From assembly GCA_963760285.1 (NCBI GenBank), contig CAVXCI010000001.1, positions 1,240,001 to 1,304,000 of the forward strand: a DNA stretch of 64,000 bases, read 5' to 3'. Of the stretch, positions 1 to 8,594 are shown piece by piece (the stretch's first letter is position 1; the number at the start of each line of letters is the position of its first letter). The position numbers and the translations under genes were made by a program. This DNA comes from PALSA-278 sp963760285 (GTDB taxonomy: Bacteria; Acidobacteriota; Terriglobia; Acidiferrales; UBA7541). The notes beneath the pieces were generated by a model. That model ran no database searches. It was not told where the DNA came from and saw only the letters and a program-made list of their open reading frames with translations.

Positions 1-718
1 TGATGAAAGTGGAGAGGTCCGACGCCAGGAACAGAATCGGCCCCGCGATTTCTTCCGCCGTGGCCACGCGTCCCAGCGGAATCTGCCCCACGGCAAATTT
101 TTTCCCCGCGCGCGAATCCAGCACCGGTCTGGACATATCCGTGTCCACCCAGCCGGGCGCCACGCAATTCACCAGGATGTTGTGCGCCGCCAGTTCCGTC
201 GCCAGTGACTTGGTAAAACTGATGGTGGCTCCCTTGGTCGCCGCGTAATGCGAATGAAACGCTTCGCCGCGCTGCCCCGCCGTGGAGCTGATCAGGATAA
301 TGCGTCCCGAACGCCGCTCCATCATTTGCGGAACCGCATAATGCACCACGGAGAAAATACTTTTCAAATTCGTGCGCGTCATTTCATCCCATTCGCGCTC
401 GCTCATGGACTGAATGGGAATGCCCGCGGCGTTCCATATCCCCGCGTTGGCCACCAGAATGTCCACGTGCCCCAGCCGCTCGCGGCTGAAGTCCAGCAGC
501 TTCTGCGCATCCGCCATGCGCCGCAGGTCCGCGCGAAAGGACTCCACGCGCGTGCCTCCTTTCCGCGCTTCCTGCTCCACCAGCCGCGCCGCCTCGCGAT
601 TCTGGTGGAAGCTGAACACCACGTCCGCTCCCGCCCGCGCGAGAAGCCGCACCGTTGCCGCGCCAATGCCGCGCGACCCGCCCGTAACCACCGCCGCCTT
701 GCCCGCCAGTGAAATCAT
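1..718 (-). CDS. SDR-family NAD(P)-dependent oxidoreductase (3' end cut by window)
   Basis: Short-chain dehydrogenase/reductase, probably a 3-oxoacyl-ACP-reductase-like cytoplasmic enzyme. The ATG lies at 716-718 and the product starts MISLAGKAAVVTGG. Visible are the Rossmann glycine motif TGGSRGIGAA, the NAG motif in VANAG, ISSTAG with the catalytic Ser, and YAATK with the catalytic Tyr and Lys. The frame then runs off the window at FLASDLSTFI, where the family normally has about 10 more residues. The gene is read leftward and starts 83 bp downstream of the peptidase-C26-like gene. Exact substrate cannot be told from sequence. Confidence 0.9.
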   Translation of the reverse strand, partial: MISLAGKAAVVTGGSRGIGAATVRLLARAGADVVFSFHQNREAARLVEQEARKGGTRVESFRADLRRMADAQKLLDFSRERLGHVDILVANAGIWNAAGIPIQSMSEREWDEMTRTNLKSIFSVVHYAVPQMMERRSGRIILISSTAGQRGEAFHSHYAATKGATISFTKSLATELAAHNILVNCVAPGWVDTDMSRPVLDSRAGKKFAVGQIPLGRVATAEEIAGPILFLASDLSTFI

Positions 719-800
719 TATGCCCCTTGAGTAAAGCCTGCCCTGTGAGGATATTCATCAGCAGGTATTGCCATCGCTCCAACTAATTTCCGAAGCGCGT

Positions 801-1568
801 TCAGCCGTGCGTCGCCACGCCTCGCGCCGCGGCCACCAATTCTGTAAACAGTTTTCGGGACAGCCGGCTTCCCGCGTCGTCCCCCGCCATGCGCTCGGGG
901 TGCCACTGCGCCGCAAACACCCACGCCGGACCGCCCGTCCATTCCAGAGCTTCCACCACTCCATCCGGAGCTTTCGCCACCACGCGCAGTCCGCGTCCCG
1001 GCTCCAGGACAGATTGATGATGCGACGAATTCACCACCACGTCCTCCGCCCCGGCCAACTCCGCCAGCCGTGAATCCGCTGCAATTTCGATGGCATGACG
1101 CGGTTCATCTGTGCCCGCGCCCCTGTGCCGCCAAGCGTGTTCGATTTTCGACCCCGTCTCGCTGGCGATATCCTGCACCAGCGTCCCGCCCAGAAAAACG
1201 TTCAGATTTTGCGTTCCATAGCAGATGGCTAGCACGGGCTTTCCATTCCGAAATGCATTCTCCAGAAGCGCCGTATCCGTCTCTTCACGCAGCGGGTCTG
1301 CCGCCGCGGTCTTTCCGTGCTTCTGCGCGCCGTACCGGCCAGGCTCGACGTCCGCGGGGCTTCCCGGCAGGACCAGCGCGTCAACGGACTCCGCCACGCG
1401 GCCCAATTCCTCCGGCCCCAGCGCCAGCGAGATCTCCACCGCTAGTCCGCCAGCTGCTTCCACCGCGCACACGTATTTGTCGTACGCCCCGCGTTTTTCG
1501 GCCTTTTCTTCTTCGCTTGTTCGGTAGGGAATCCCCACGCGTGGACGCGGGTTTTGGCCGGCTGGCAT
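801..1568 (-). CDS. Gamma-glutamyl-gamma-aminobutyrate hydrolase-like protein (peptidase C26)
   Basis: 255-residue class-I glutamine amidotransferase-like hydrolase of the PuuD/peptidase C26 family, which cleaves gamma-glutamyl amide bonds. The nucleophile elbow AICYGTQ places the catalytic Cys at residue 116. The His/Glu pair is in QWHPE (His223, Glu225), and LVLPGSPADV near residue 66 is the family glycine loop. Length fits the family. It lies between folC and the SDR gene on the same strand with a 112-bp gap to folC, so it could share a transcript. The substrate is not proven; puu pathway neighbours are absent, so a polyamine role is unsupported. Confidence 0.85.
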   Translation of the reverse strand: MPAGQNPRPRVGIPYRTSEEEKAEKRGAYDKYVCAVEAAGGLAVEISLALGPEELGRVAESVDALVLPGSPADVEPGRYGAQKHGKTAAADPLREETDTALLENAFRNGKPVLAICYGTQNLNVFLGGTLVQDIASETGSKIEHAWRHRGAGTDEPRHAIEIAADSRLAELAGAEDVVVNSSHHQSVLEPGRGLRVVAKAPDGVVEALEWTGGPAWVFAAQWHPERMAGDDAGSRLSRKLFTELVAAARGVATHG

Positions 1569-1680
1569 AGAAACTCCATCCTAGCATCCGCAAGAGCAGG
1601 GCAGCAACCGATGCGCCAAGGCGCCAACGCGGCTCATCGCGCTGCGCAAACAGCAATGTTTGCTGCGTTACGGCATTTCT

Positions 1681-3063
1681 TTAATGTGATTTTTGAACTG
1701 GAGTTTCGGCTTGTTGGCTGCTCACGGTGTCCCGTTTGTCCCGCTTTGACCAATAACCCAGGAGGTCCCCCACCAGGTAAAGCGATCCCGTGGCGAAGAC
1801 AGCATCCTCCGGCTGCGCGCTGCGGATAGCCATCTCCAAAGCCTCGGCGGGGTCAGCCACGATTTCATAGGCACGGGCGAGATGCCCCGCCAGTTCCGCC
1901 AGCAGCGGCGCGGAAATGGCGCGCGGCTGCCTCGGCTGGGTCAGTATCACGCGGTCCACCTGCGGGAACAGAATCCCCGCGATTTCATCCACTGCCTTGT
2001 CACGCATCGCGCCGTAAACCAGCGTGATCTTGCGGCCGCCAAACTCCTCGCGCCAGAACCGCGCCAGTTCGCGCGACCCGGCGGGATTGTGCGTTCCATC
2101 CAGATAAACGTCCGGCCGCGTGGCCAGCCGCTCCAGCCGCCCTCGCCACTCCGTTGTGGCGATGCCCTGCTCGATCGCCGTTGCGGGAATTTCAAATCCA
2201 CGCTCCGCCAGAAGCTCTGCTGTTGCCGCGGCCGCCAGCGCATTGCGCAATTGAAACCGCCCCGCCAGTGATGGCGCGATCTCCAGCGTCCGCCCCGTCT
2301 GCGAGGACGTAACCGTCGCCCGCGCGTAGCCGCCTGCATCATGTTCCGTCAGCATCCGGAAAGCATCGTCAATTTCAACCAGCCGCGCTCCACACTCCAT
2401 GCATCGCCTCGCCAGGACATCCCGCGCCACGGGGTTTTCCGCCGAAGACACCACCCACGCGCCCTCCTTGATGATCCCCGCCTTTTCCCCGGCGATTTCC
2501 GCAATGGAATGACCCAGGAAATTCTCGTGATCAAATTCAATCTGCGTAATCACCGCCACTTCCGGCGCCACGATGTTGGTGGAATCCAGCCGCCCGCCCA
2601 ATCCCACCTCATAAATGGCGAAATCCAGCGGCGTGCGCGCGAAGCAATCAAACGCCATGGCCGTCACGCACTCAAAGAATGTCGGATGCGACGCCAGCGC
2701 GCCGCTGGCCATTCCGCTTTCGGCGGCGGCGATCACCCGGCTGCATGATTCCGCGAATGCTTCGTCTGGAATATTTTCTCCATTGATGCGAATGCGTTCA
2801 TTGACGCGCACCAGGTGCGGCGACGTGTAGAGTCCCGTGGCCATCCCCGCCGCGCGCAGAATGGAATCCAGCATCGCCGCGGTGGACCCTTTGCCGTTCG
2901 TCCCGGCGATGTGAACGCACGGCTGCTTGCGCTGCGGCTCTCCCAAAATTCCGGCCAGCACGGTGATATTTTCCAGGCCGAACTTTTGGACGCGCGCCTG
3001 CTGTGGCGCCGCCAGTTCCCGGCCCAAAGCCAGAAGGGTGCGCACCGATTGTTCGTAATTCAT
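1681..3063 (-). CDS. folC: Bifunctional folylpolyglutamate synthase / dihydrofolate synthase
   Basis: 460-residue Mur-ligase-type ATP-dependent enzyme. It adds glutamate to dihydropteroate and to folates. The ATP loop GTNGKGS is at residues 54-60. Further family blocks are LGGRLDSTN, the ITQIEFDH region, EKAGIIKEGAWVV and the C-terminal DGTHNPAGS. ATG start 11 bp downstream of the accD stop on the same strand. The accD-folC pairing is common in bacteria and supports co-transcription. The last 25 or so residues (KRDKRDTVSSQQAETPVQKSH) are a polar tail without a domain. Confidence 0.95.
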   Translation of the reverse strand: MNYEQSVRTLLALGRELAAPQQARVQKFGLENITVLAGILGEPQRKQPCVHIAGTNGKGSTAAMLDSILRAAGMATGLYTSPHLVRVNERIRINGENIPDEAFAESCSRVIAAAESGMASGALASHPTFFECVTAMAFDCFARTPLDFAIYEVGLGGRLDSTNIVAPEVAVITQIEFDHENFLGHSIAEIAGEKAGIIKEGAWVVSSAENPVARDVLARRCMECGARLVEIDDAFRMLTEHDAGGYARATVTSSQTGRTLEIAPSLAGRFQLRNALAAAATAELLAERGFEIPATAIEQGIATTEWRGRLERLATRPDVYLDGTHNPAGSRELARFWREEFGGRKITLVYGAMRDKAVDEIAGILFPQVDRVILTQPRQPRAISAPLLAELAGHLARAYEIVADPAEALEMAIRSAQPEDAVFATGSLYLVGDLLGYWSKRDKRDTVSSQQAETPVQKSH

Positions 3064-3074
3064 GGCGATGCTTT

Positions 3075-3926
3075 TCAGGCGGTGAAGAAATCGAGGGCCT
3101 GGGCGATATAGTTCTTCAATTCGCGTCGGGGAACAACAGCGTCCAGAAAGCCGTGTTGCAGCAGAAATTCCGAGCGTTGAAAACCGGGCGGCAATTTTTG
3201 GCGAATGGTCTGCTCAATCACCCGCGGCCCGGCAAACCCAATCAGCGCGCCGGGCTCGGCGATGTTCAAGTCTCCCAGCATGGCGAAGCTGGCGGTGACG
3301 CCTCCGGTGGTCGGGTCGGTGAGGACCGATATATAAGGAATGCGCGCCTCGTCCAGCCGCGCCAGCGCCGCGCATACTTTCGCCAGTTGCATCAGGCTGA
3401 TGGTGCCTTCCATCATCCGCGCGCCGCCGGAACTGGACACGATCACCAGAGGATGTTTGGTCTGCATGGAATGCTCAATGGCCCGCGTCACTTTTTCGCC
3501 CACCACCGCGCCCATTGACCCGCCGATGAATCCAAACTCCATGGAGCAGCAGATGATTTCCCGCCCGTTCAGCAATCCTTCCGCGGTGATGATCGCGTCG
3601 GACATGCCGAATTTCGCCTGCGCTTCGCGTAACCGGTCGCGATACGGCTTCGTATCCGTGAATTGCAGCGGATCGGACGACGCCAGTTCCGAGTCCCGCT
3701 CCGTCCAGCGGGAATGATCCAGCAGCAGTTCCAGCCGCCGCCGCGCCCCCAGCCGGAAGTGATGCCCGCACTTGGTGCATACCTCCCAGTTGGCTTCCAG
3801 GTCCTTTTTCCAGATAATCGCGCGGCAATTGGGACACTTAATCCACAGGCCTTCGGTGCGCACGCTTCGCTCCTCCGACGGCACGGACTTCTCTATCGCT
3901 CTTTTTTCGCGTTTGAACCAGGTCAT
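3075..3926 (-). CDS. accD: Acetyl-CoA carboxylase carboxyltransferase subunit beta
   Basis: 283 residues. With AccA it transfers carboxyl from biotin to acetyl-CoA, the first step of fatty-acid synthesis. The N-terminal zinc ribbon has Cys31, Cys34, Cys50 and Cys53 (CPNC and CTKC). The crotonase-fold carboxyltransferase core shows SSGGARM, PTTGGVTASFAMLGD and IGFAGPRVIEQT. Length is normal. It lies directly upstream of folC on the same strand, and 53 bp separate it from cobO upstream. accA is not in the window. Confidence 0.97.
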   Translation of the reverse strand: MTWFKREKRAIEKSVPSEERSVRTEGLWIKCPNCRAIIWKKDLEANWEVCTKCGHHFRLGARRRLELLLDHSRWTERDSELASSDPLQFTDTKPYRDRLREAQAKFGMSDAIITAEGLLNGREIICCSMEFGFIGGSMGAVVGEKVTRAIEHSMQTKHPLVIVSSSGGARMMEGTISLMQLAKVCAALARLDEARIPYISVLTDPTTGGVTASFAMLGDLNIAEPGALIGFAGPRVIEQTIRQKLPPGFQRSEFLLQHGFLDAVVPRRELKNYIAQALDFFTA

Positions 3927-3979
3927 TGCCGCCGCGCCGTTCTCAGTTCCGGGAAGCCGCGAAGCCTCCCGGCAGAGTT

Positions 3980-4516
3980 TCAGTAGTCAATCCCCCGCTG
4001 AGCCAGAATGCCTTTTGTATAAGGGTGCTTCACTTCGCGCATTTCCGTCACCAGATCGGCCGCCTCAATGAGCTGCGCGTGCGCGTTTCGCCCCGTGCAG
4101 ATCACGTGTACCTGCTCCGGCCGCTTCGCCAGCGCCTCCACCACGCGCCCCGCGTCCAGCATTTTGTAGCTGATCACGTAATTGATTTCGTCCAGCACCA
4201 CCAGGCCGTACTTTCCGCTGCAAATCTGCTCGCGGCTGAATTCCCAGGCCTCTTCGCACAGCCGGATGTCTTCTGGATCGGTTTCCGCTCCGCCCACTTT
4301 CACGAATCCCCGGCCCATCGGACGGATTTCCATCCTGTCGTCGCCCAGCATTTTGGCCGCGTCCAGCTCGCCGTAGTGCCACGAGCCCTTGATGAACTGC
4401 ACCATCAGCACCCGCAGCCCCTGTCCCACCGCGCGAAACGACGTTCCCAGCGCGCAGGTAGTTTTCCCCTTGCCCGGCCCGGTATAAACGATCAGTAGTC
4501 CTTTTCCTTCCGGCAT
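3980..4516 (-). CDS. cobO: Cob(I)yrinic acid a,c-diamide adenosyltransferase
   Basis: 178-residue CobO/BtuR/CobA-type corrinoid adenosyltransferase, which attaches the 5'-deoxyadenosyl ligand to cobalt in B12 synthesis or salvage. The P-loop GPGKGKTT is at residues 13-20 and VLDEINYVI carries the Walker-B-like acid. The family block VQFIKGSWHYGE is present. The C-terminus KHPYTKGILAQRGIDY is typical. No other cobalamin genes lie nearby, so salvage or a scattered pathway is likely. Confidence 0.95.
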   Translation of the reverse strand: MPEGKGLLIVYTGPGKGKTTCALGTSFRAVGQGLRVLMVQFIKGSWHYGELDAAKMLGDDRMEIRPMGRGFVKVGGAETDPEDIRLCEEAWEFSREQICSGKYGLVVLDEINYVISYKMLDAGRVVEALAKRPEQVHVICTGRNAHAQLIEAADLVTEMREVKHPYTKGILAQRGIDY

Positions 4517-4579
4517 TCTCTCTCGCCACCCCGGCTGCCAGTTTGGCGGCGCTGCCGTGAAACGTCAAGCGCGCCCGGC

Positions 4580-4960
4580 TCAGGACAGCCCCAGCCGCGC
4601 GCGCACCGCCTCCGCGCATTTTTCCAGGTGTGTGAGCGCCTCCGCTGAAATTTTGCCACCCGCCGGCGCCGTCTTTTCCCGCACCACCAGCCAAATTCCC
4701 GGGCGGTACACGTCCGCGTCGTGGCATATCGCCCCGGTCAGCTGCGTTATTTCCAGGCCGCTGCCAGCCAGTTCTCGCTCCAGAATCGCGCGCGCTTCGT
4801 CCAGCAAATCTTTGAATCCCTCCGACGCCAGCATGGGATCCACGTCCCGCGGAACCGGCGCTTCCACCGTTTCCAGATCGAAATCCGGCAGCGGCTGCGC
4901 GATCATCCATTCAACGGACGCCGTGGGCTGCTGTTCGTCGGGCATGATGCGCATGGACAT
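4580..4960 (-). CDS. Conserved-looking hypothetical protein, 126 aa
   Basis: I do not recognise this protein. It is acidic, with no signal peptide or membrane segment, and looks like a small soluble alpha/beta protein. Visible pieces are FKDLLDEARAILERELAGSG (a likely helix), ICHDADVYRPGIWLVVREKT (strands) and a C-terminal helix ending RARLGLS. It sits between cobO and rlmH in the leftward block with 26 bp to rlmH, so it is probably co-transcribed. Codon use matches its neighbours, which argues for a genuine gene. Confidence 0.7.
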   Translation of the reverse strand: MSMRIMPDEQQPTASVEWMIAQPLPDFDLETVEAPVPRDVDPMLASEGFKDLLDEARAILERELAGSGLEITQLTGAICHDADVYRPGIWLVVREKTAPAGGKISAEALTHLEKCAEAVRARLGLS

Positions 4961-4986
4961 AAAGGGAATTTACCACACGCCGGAAA

Positions 4987-5412
4987 CTATTTTGGGTAGG
5001 GATGTCCCGCCAGAATGGCGAACGCCCGGTAGAGCTGCTCCGCCAGCACCACGCGCGCCAGTTCGTGCGACAGCGTGAACGCCGAAAGCGAAAGTTTGCG
5101 CCGCGCCAGCGCCCGGACGGGCTCCGGAAATCCCACCGCGTCGCCGCAAAGAAAACTAAATTCCCGCGCGCCGCTGTCGCGCTCTTTTCCCAGCCATTGT
5201 GCAAACTTTTGCGAGCTGGGTTCGTCGCCGCCCGCGTCCAGAAGAACGAAATTCGCGCCGCGCTCGCTCTTCCGCCGCGCAAACGCCGCCGCGTCGCGGT
5301 ATTCCTGCACTTCCACTTCCGTAAACCGCCCCAGCCGCGCCACGTAATCTTCAAATAGCGCGCGCATTTCCGCCCGCCGCGTCCGCCCCAGCAGGATGAA
5401 CCGGATTTTCAT
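4987..5412 (-). CDS. rlmH: 23S rRNA (pseudouridine1915-N3)-methyltransferase
   Basis: 141-residue SPOUT methyltransferase that methylates pseudouridine 1915 in helix 69 of 23S rRNA. The start is the ATG at 5410-5412 (MKIRFILLGRT), which overlaps the rsfS stop as ATGA; a longer in-frame extension upstream is the shadow of rsfS. The SAM/knot motif FLCGDAVGFP is near residue 90 and the C-terminal block LSHELARVVLAEQLYRAFAI is clear. Length is close to the usual 155. The rsfS-rlmH order is the classical one. Confidence 0.95.
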   Translation of the reverse strand: MKIRFILLGRTRRAEMRALFEDYVARLGRFTEVEVQEYRDAAAFARRKSERGANFVLLDAGGDEPSSQKFAQWLGKERDSGAREFSFLCGDAVGFPEPVRALARRKLSLSAFTLSHELARVVLAEQLYRAFAILAGHPYPK

Positions 5413-5798
5413 CCGCCCAATTCTATCGCGTGGGCGGGCGGCCGCGGTTCGGGGACGTCCCATCGGCTGGCGCTGCGCCACAGCCGTTCCAGATCGTAAA
5501 ACTCGCGCGCCCGTGCGGTAAAAATGTGCGCCACCAGTCCGCCATAATCCAGCAGCATCCATTCCGACCCCGCGCGCCCTTCGCGATGTGCCGGACGCAA
5601 GCCGTGGCGTTCCAGCTGCCGTTCGATTTCGTCTCCAATGGCTTGCATGTGCGGCCCGCTGGACGCCGAGCACAGCAGAAAACATTCCGCAAACGCGCCC
5701 AGACCCGCCAAATCCAGCACCGTCACGTTCGCGGCCTGTTTGTCCTGTGCCGCTTCCACGGCCAACAGCAGTTCGGGGCGGAGTGATTCGATTTTCAC
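5409..5798 (-). CDS. rsfS: Ribosomal silencing factor RsfS
   Basis: 129-residue RsfS/YbeB/Iojap protein. It binds ribosomal protein L14 and blocks subunit joining in slow growth. Family blocks are VLDLAGLGAFAECFLLCSAS, HREGRAGSEWMLLDYGG, VAHIFTARAREFYDLERLW. I chose the GTG at 5796-5798 (VKIESLRPE) because it overlaps the nadD stop (GTGA) and gives the family length. The ATGA overlap with rlmH at its end implies translational coupling along nadD-rsfS-rlmH. Confidence 0.93.
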   Translation of the reverse strand: MKIESLRPELLLAVEAAQDKQAANVTVLDLAGLGAFAECFLLCSASSGPHMQAIGDEIERQLERHGLRPAHREGRAGSEWMLLDYGGLVAHIFTARAREFYDLERLWRSASRWDVPEPRPPAHAIELGG

Positions 5799-6505
5799 TG
5801 GTAGATGGCCTGCTTCCGAATGTATTCCCTCACGGCTGCGGGGACAAGCCCTCCAGTCGGCTCGCCGAGCGCCAGCCGCCGCCGCACTTCCGTGGACGAC
5901 ACGTTGCTGTTCACGCTGCTCACTAAGTGTACCGACGTTCCGCGCAGCGCGATGGTTCCCCGGTGGACCGGCGCCTTGCGCGCCAGCAGCGCCGTCGGAA
6001 CCACCGCTTTCAGCGGCTCCATGCGAATTCCCGGCCGGCTCACCACGATAAAATCGCACGCCTGCAAAAGCTCTTCATAGCGGTGCCAGGTTCCCAGCTG
6101 CTCAAACGAATCCGCTCCCACGATGAAAAACAGACGCTCTCCCGGAAATTCCCGCCGGAATCGCGCAACCGTTTCCAGCGAATAAAAAACCTCCCCGTCG
6201 TTCTTGCCCGGCGCTTCCGCCAGCGAAGCGATGTACCCGCGATGTCCCGCGCACGCCAGCGCCACCATGGCAAAGCGGTGGACGTACGCCTGCGGCGCGT
6301 GTTTCGGCTTGTGCGGCGGCCTGCCGGAGGGAACAAAGTAAATCGCGTCCAGATGACAGCGGCGCATGGCAGCCCGGGCGATGGCCATGTGCCCGGAATG
6401 AATGGGGTCAAACGTGCCGCCGAAAATCCCGATGGACCGGCGCACGCTTTTTTCCCCGCGTCTCGCGGCCTTTGCAACTCGACGACCGGCCACGTGCGCC
6501 GTCAT
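5795..6505 (-). CDS. nadD: Nicotinate-nucleotide adenylyltransferase
   Basis: 236-residue nucleotidyltransferase that makes nicotinic acid adenine dinucleotide in NAD synthesis. The nucleotidylyl-transferase motif GGTFDPIHSGH is at residues 29-39. IVGADSFEQLGTWHRYEEL and the late SSTEVRRRL block are typical. I chose the ATG at 6503-6505 because it overlaps the obg stop (ATGA); the open frame continues upstream only as an obg shadow. The first 22 residues are a basic extension (MTAHVAGRRVAKAARRGEK) that most NadD proteins lack, so a later start is possible. Confidence 0.92.
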   Translation of the reverse strand: MTAHVAGRRVAKAARRGEKSVRRSIGIFGGTFDPIHSGHMAIARAAMRRCHLDAIYFVPSGRPPHKPKHAPQAYVHRFAMVALACAGHRGYIASLAEAPGKNDGEVFYSLETVARFRREFPGERLFFIVGADSFEQLGTWHRYEELLQACDFIVVSRPGIRMEPLKAVVPTALLARKAPVHRGTIALRGTSVHLVSSVNSNVSSTEVRRRLALGEPTGGLVPAAVREYIRKQAIYQ

Positions 6506-7629
6506 TGCTCTTCTGCGGGCGCGATATAGTCCGCCGTCTCGTTGTCCGCGCCATCTTCCACCGCCGCAACAGCCGCCGCCCTGGGAATGCGGTCCAGCGC
6601 ATCCGCCATCCCGCGGACCAACTCCTGTATCCCCGCGCCACTCACCGCGGAAATCGCGAAAAATGGCAGCCCGTGCGATTCCGCGCACGCGCGCAGCCGC
6701 GCCAGCCGCGTGCCTTCGGGAGCGGCGTCAATTTTTGTACCCACCACCAGCATCGGTTTCGCCGCCAGCTCCGGATTGAACGACCGCAGCTCCGTCATAA
6801 TCACTTCGAAATCGTGCGCCGGGTCGGTTTCTTCGCTGCCGGTGACCGGCGAAATGGCGTTGTCGCTGGCGTCCACCAGATGCGCCAGCAGGCGCGTGCG
6901 CTCAATATGCTTCAGAAAACGCACGCCCAGCCCCGCGCCTTCGTGCGCGCCTTCGATCAGTCCGGGAATATCCGCCACCACGAACGTGCGTCCGCCCGGC
7001 GTCCCCGGCGCGCCGTCTGGCGACACCACGCCGAGGTGCGGCTCCAATGTTGTGAACGGATAATCCGCGATTTTCGGACGCGCCGCGGAGATGCGCGAAA
7101 TCAGCGTGGACTTTCCGGCGTTGGGGAAACCCACCAGCCCCACGTCCGCCAATAATTTCAATTCCAGCCGGAGATGTTTCTCCTGGCCGGGTTTGCCTTC
7201 TTCGTGCTCGCGGGGAGCGCGATGCCACGGACGCACCCAGTGCGGATTGCCGTTGCCGCGTCCGCCGCGTCCGCCGCGCGCAATCACAATCTGCGCGCCC
7301 GGCGCGGTGAAGTCCGCCAGCTGCTGGTCCGTGTCCGCGTCGAACACCACCGTGCCCACGGGAACCTGCAGCACCAGATCTTCGCCGGAGCGCCCGTGCT
7401 TGTCGGACCCCTCGCCGTGATAGCCGCGCGGCGCGTCGAATTCCCGGTTGTAGCGGTACCGCAGCAGGGTGTTGTCGTGCGGAGTGGACTCCAGAATCAC
7501 GTCGCCGCCGTGGCCGCCATCGCCGCCGGAAGGTCCGCCGCGCGGGACAAATTTTTCGCGGCGAAAGGCCATGCAGCCGTTGCCGCCCAGCCCGCCTCGA
7601 ACTAGAATTTTGGCTTCGTCAACAAACAC
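6502..7629 (-). CDS. obg: Obg-family GTPase
   Basis: 375-residue ObgE/CgtA GTPase for 50S maturation and stringent-type stress control. The glycine-rich Obg fold covers residues 1-158 (GGPSGGDGGHGGDV and the RGGRGGRGNG region). The G domain follows with P-loop GFPNAGKST at 167-175 and G3 DIPGLIEGAHEGAGLG. A variable acidic tail ends the protein. It is read directly after rpmA (81 bp gap) and before nadD with a 4-bp overlap. rplU-rpmA-obg is the standard bacterial order. Confidence 0.97.
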   Translation of the reverse strand: MFVDEAKILVRGGLGGNGCMAFRREKFVPRGGPSGGDGGHGGDVILESTPHDNTLLRYRYNREFDAPRGYHGEGSDKHGRSGEDLVLQVPVGTVVFDADTDQQLADFTAPGAQIVIARGGRGGRGNGNPHWVRPWHRAPREHEEGKPGQEKHLRLELKLLADVGLVGFPNAGKSTLISRISAARPKIADYPFTTLEPHLGVVSPDGAPGTPGGRTFVVADIPGLIEGAHEGAGLGVRFLKHIERTRLLAHLVDASDNAISPVTGSEETDPAHDFEVIMTELRSFNPELAAKPMLVVGTKIDAAPEGTRLARLRACAESHGLPFFAISAVSGAGIQELVRGMADALDRIPRAAAVAAVEDGADNETADYIAPAEEQ

Positions 7630-7710
7630 GGTGATGAGGTTTCTTCGTGGGAAGAATATTACAGTGATGGGAGAACGGCAACGCTAGCGGCGCCGAAAAA
7701 AATCCGCGCG

Positions 7711-7995
7711 TCAGTCCCCGGACGCCGCCGGCGCGGCCTTTTCCAGCGGCAGAACGCTGATGAACCGCCCCATGCCGCCCTTGTCCTCGAAGCGCACCAC
7801 GCCGTTAATCATGGCGAAGAGCGTGTCGTCCTTGCCGCGGCCCACGTTCTGCCCCGGCTTGATGCGCGTGCCCCGCTGCCGGACCAGAATGCTGCCGCCG
7901 GTCACCACCTGCCCGCCGAACCGCTTGCAGCCCAGCCGCTGGCCGTGGGAGTCGCGTCCGTTTACCGATGAACCGCCGCCTTTTTTGTGCGCCAT
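7711..7995 (-). CDS. rpmA: 50S ribosomal protein L27
   Basis: 94 residues with the L27 start MAHKKGGGSSVNGRDSHGQR and the central QVVTGGSILVRQRGTRIKPG. The N-terminus reaches toward the peptidyl-transferase centre. There is no Firmicutes-type cleavable leader. A polar tail EKAAPAASGD ends the protein. It lies 6 bp after rplU in the leftward cluster. Confidence 0.98.
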   Translation of the reverse strand: MAHKKGGGSSVNGRDSHGQRLGCKRFGGQVVTGGSILVRQRGTRIKPGQNVGRGKDDTLFAMINGVVRFEDKGGMGRFISVLPLEKAAPAASGD

Positions 7996-8001
7996 GGTTT
8001 T

Positions 8002-8316
8002 TTACCCGACCTGGATTTCGTTCACGCGGACCGACGTGTAATCCTGCCGGTGCCCGCGCGTGATTTTGTACTGCCCCCCGGTCTTGAACTTGATCACCAG
8101 CACCTTGGGGTGCTTCCCGTGGGCCACAATCTTTCCCGTCACCTTGGCCTTGGCCGCGCCCTTCCCGCCGACGAGCTTCTCCTCGTCCGTGCGGATGGCC
8201 AGCACCTCGTCAAACGTCACCGCGCTGCCCGCCTTGCCCGGCAGCTTCTCCACCAGGACGGTTTCGCCCGGCGCCACGCGGTACTGCTTTCCGCCCGAGC
8301 GGATCACTGCGTACAT
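8002..8316 (-). CDS. rplU: 50S ribosomal protein L21
   Basis: 104 residues, MYAVIRSGGKQYRVAPGETV at the start and the L21 signature KTGGQYKITRGHRQDYT near the end. The ATG at 8314-8316 is fixed by a perfect AGGAGG Shine-Dalgarno at 8321-8326; an in-frame extension further upstream lacks one. First gene of the leftward rplU-rpmA-obg-nadD-rsfS-rlmH series, so the promoter should lie in 8327-8594, a non-coding stretch where I see no clear boxes. Confidence 0.97.
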   Translation of the reverse strand: MYAVIRSGGKQYRVAPGETVLVEKLPGKAGSAVTFDEVLAIRTDEEKLVGGKGAAKAKVTGKIVAHGKHPKVLVIKFKTGGQYKITRGHRQDYTSVRVNEIQVG

Positions 8317-8594
8317 ATCGCCTCCTAAGCCCAAAAGGAAAACTCCATTATACGGTCTCCCCGCTCGCCCCGTCAACGCCACCTTCTGCCAGCCTTTCTG
8401 TCTCTGCACATGCTGCTTGCTCATCCGTTGCAGGGCATGCGTCCAAAATCTCATTTCTCGCGGCCCCGAACGAGCCGCGCTCTTCGCGCGTTACCGTCAT
8501 AGTGGGGAACTTGGGTAATGCTTCAGTTTGAATCTCTTCCCGTTAAGCTCCAAACGGTAGCGTCTGGCACGGGCGACGGCGTAGGATTGTGGCC

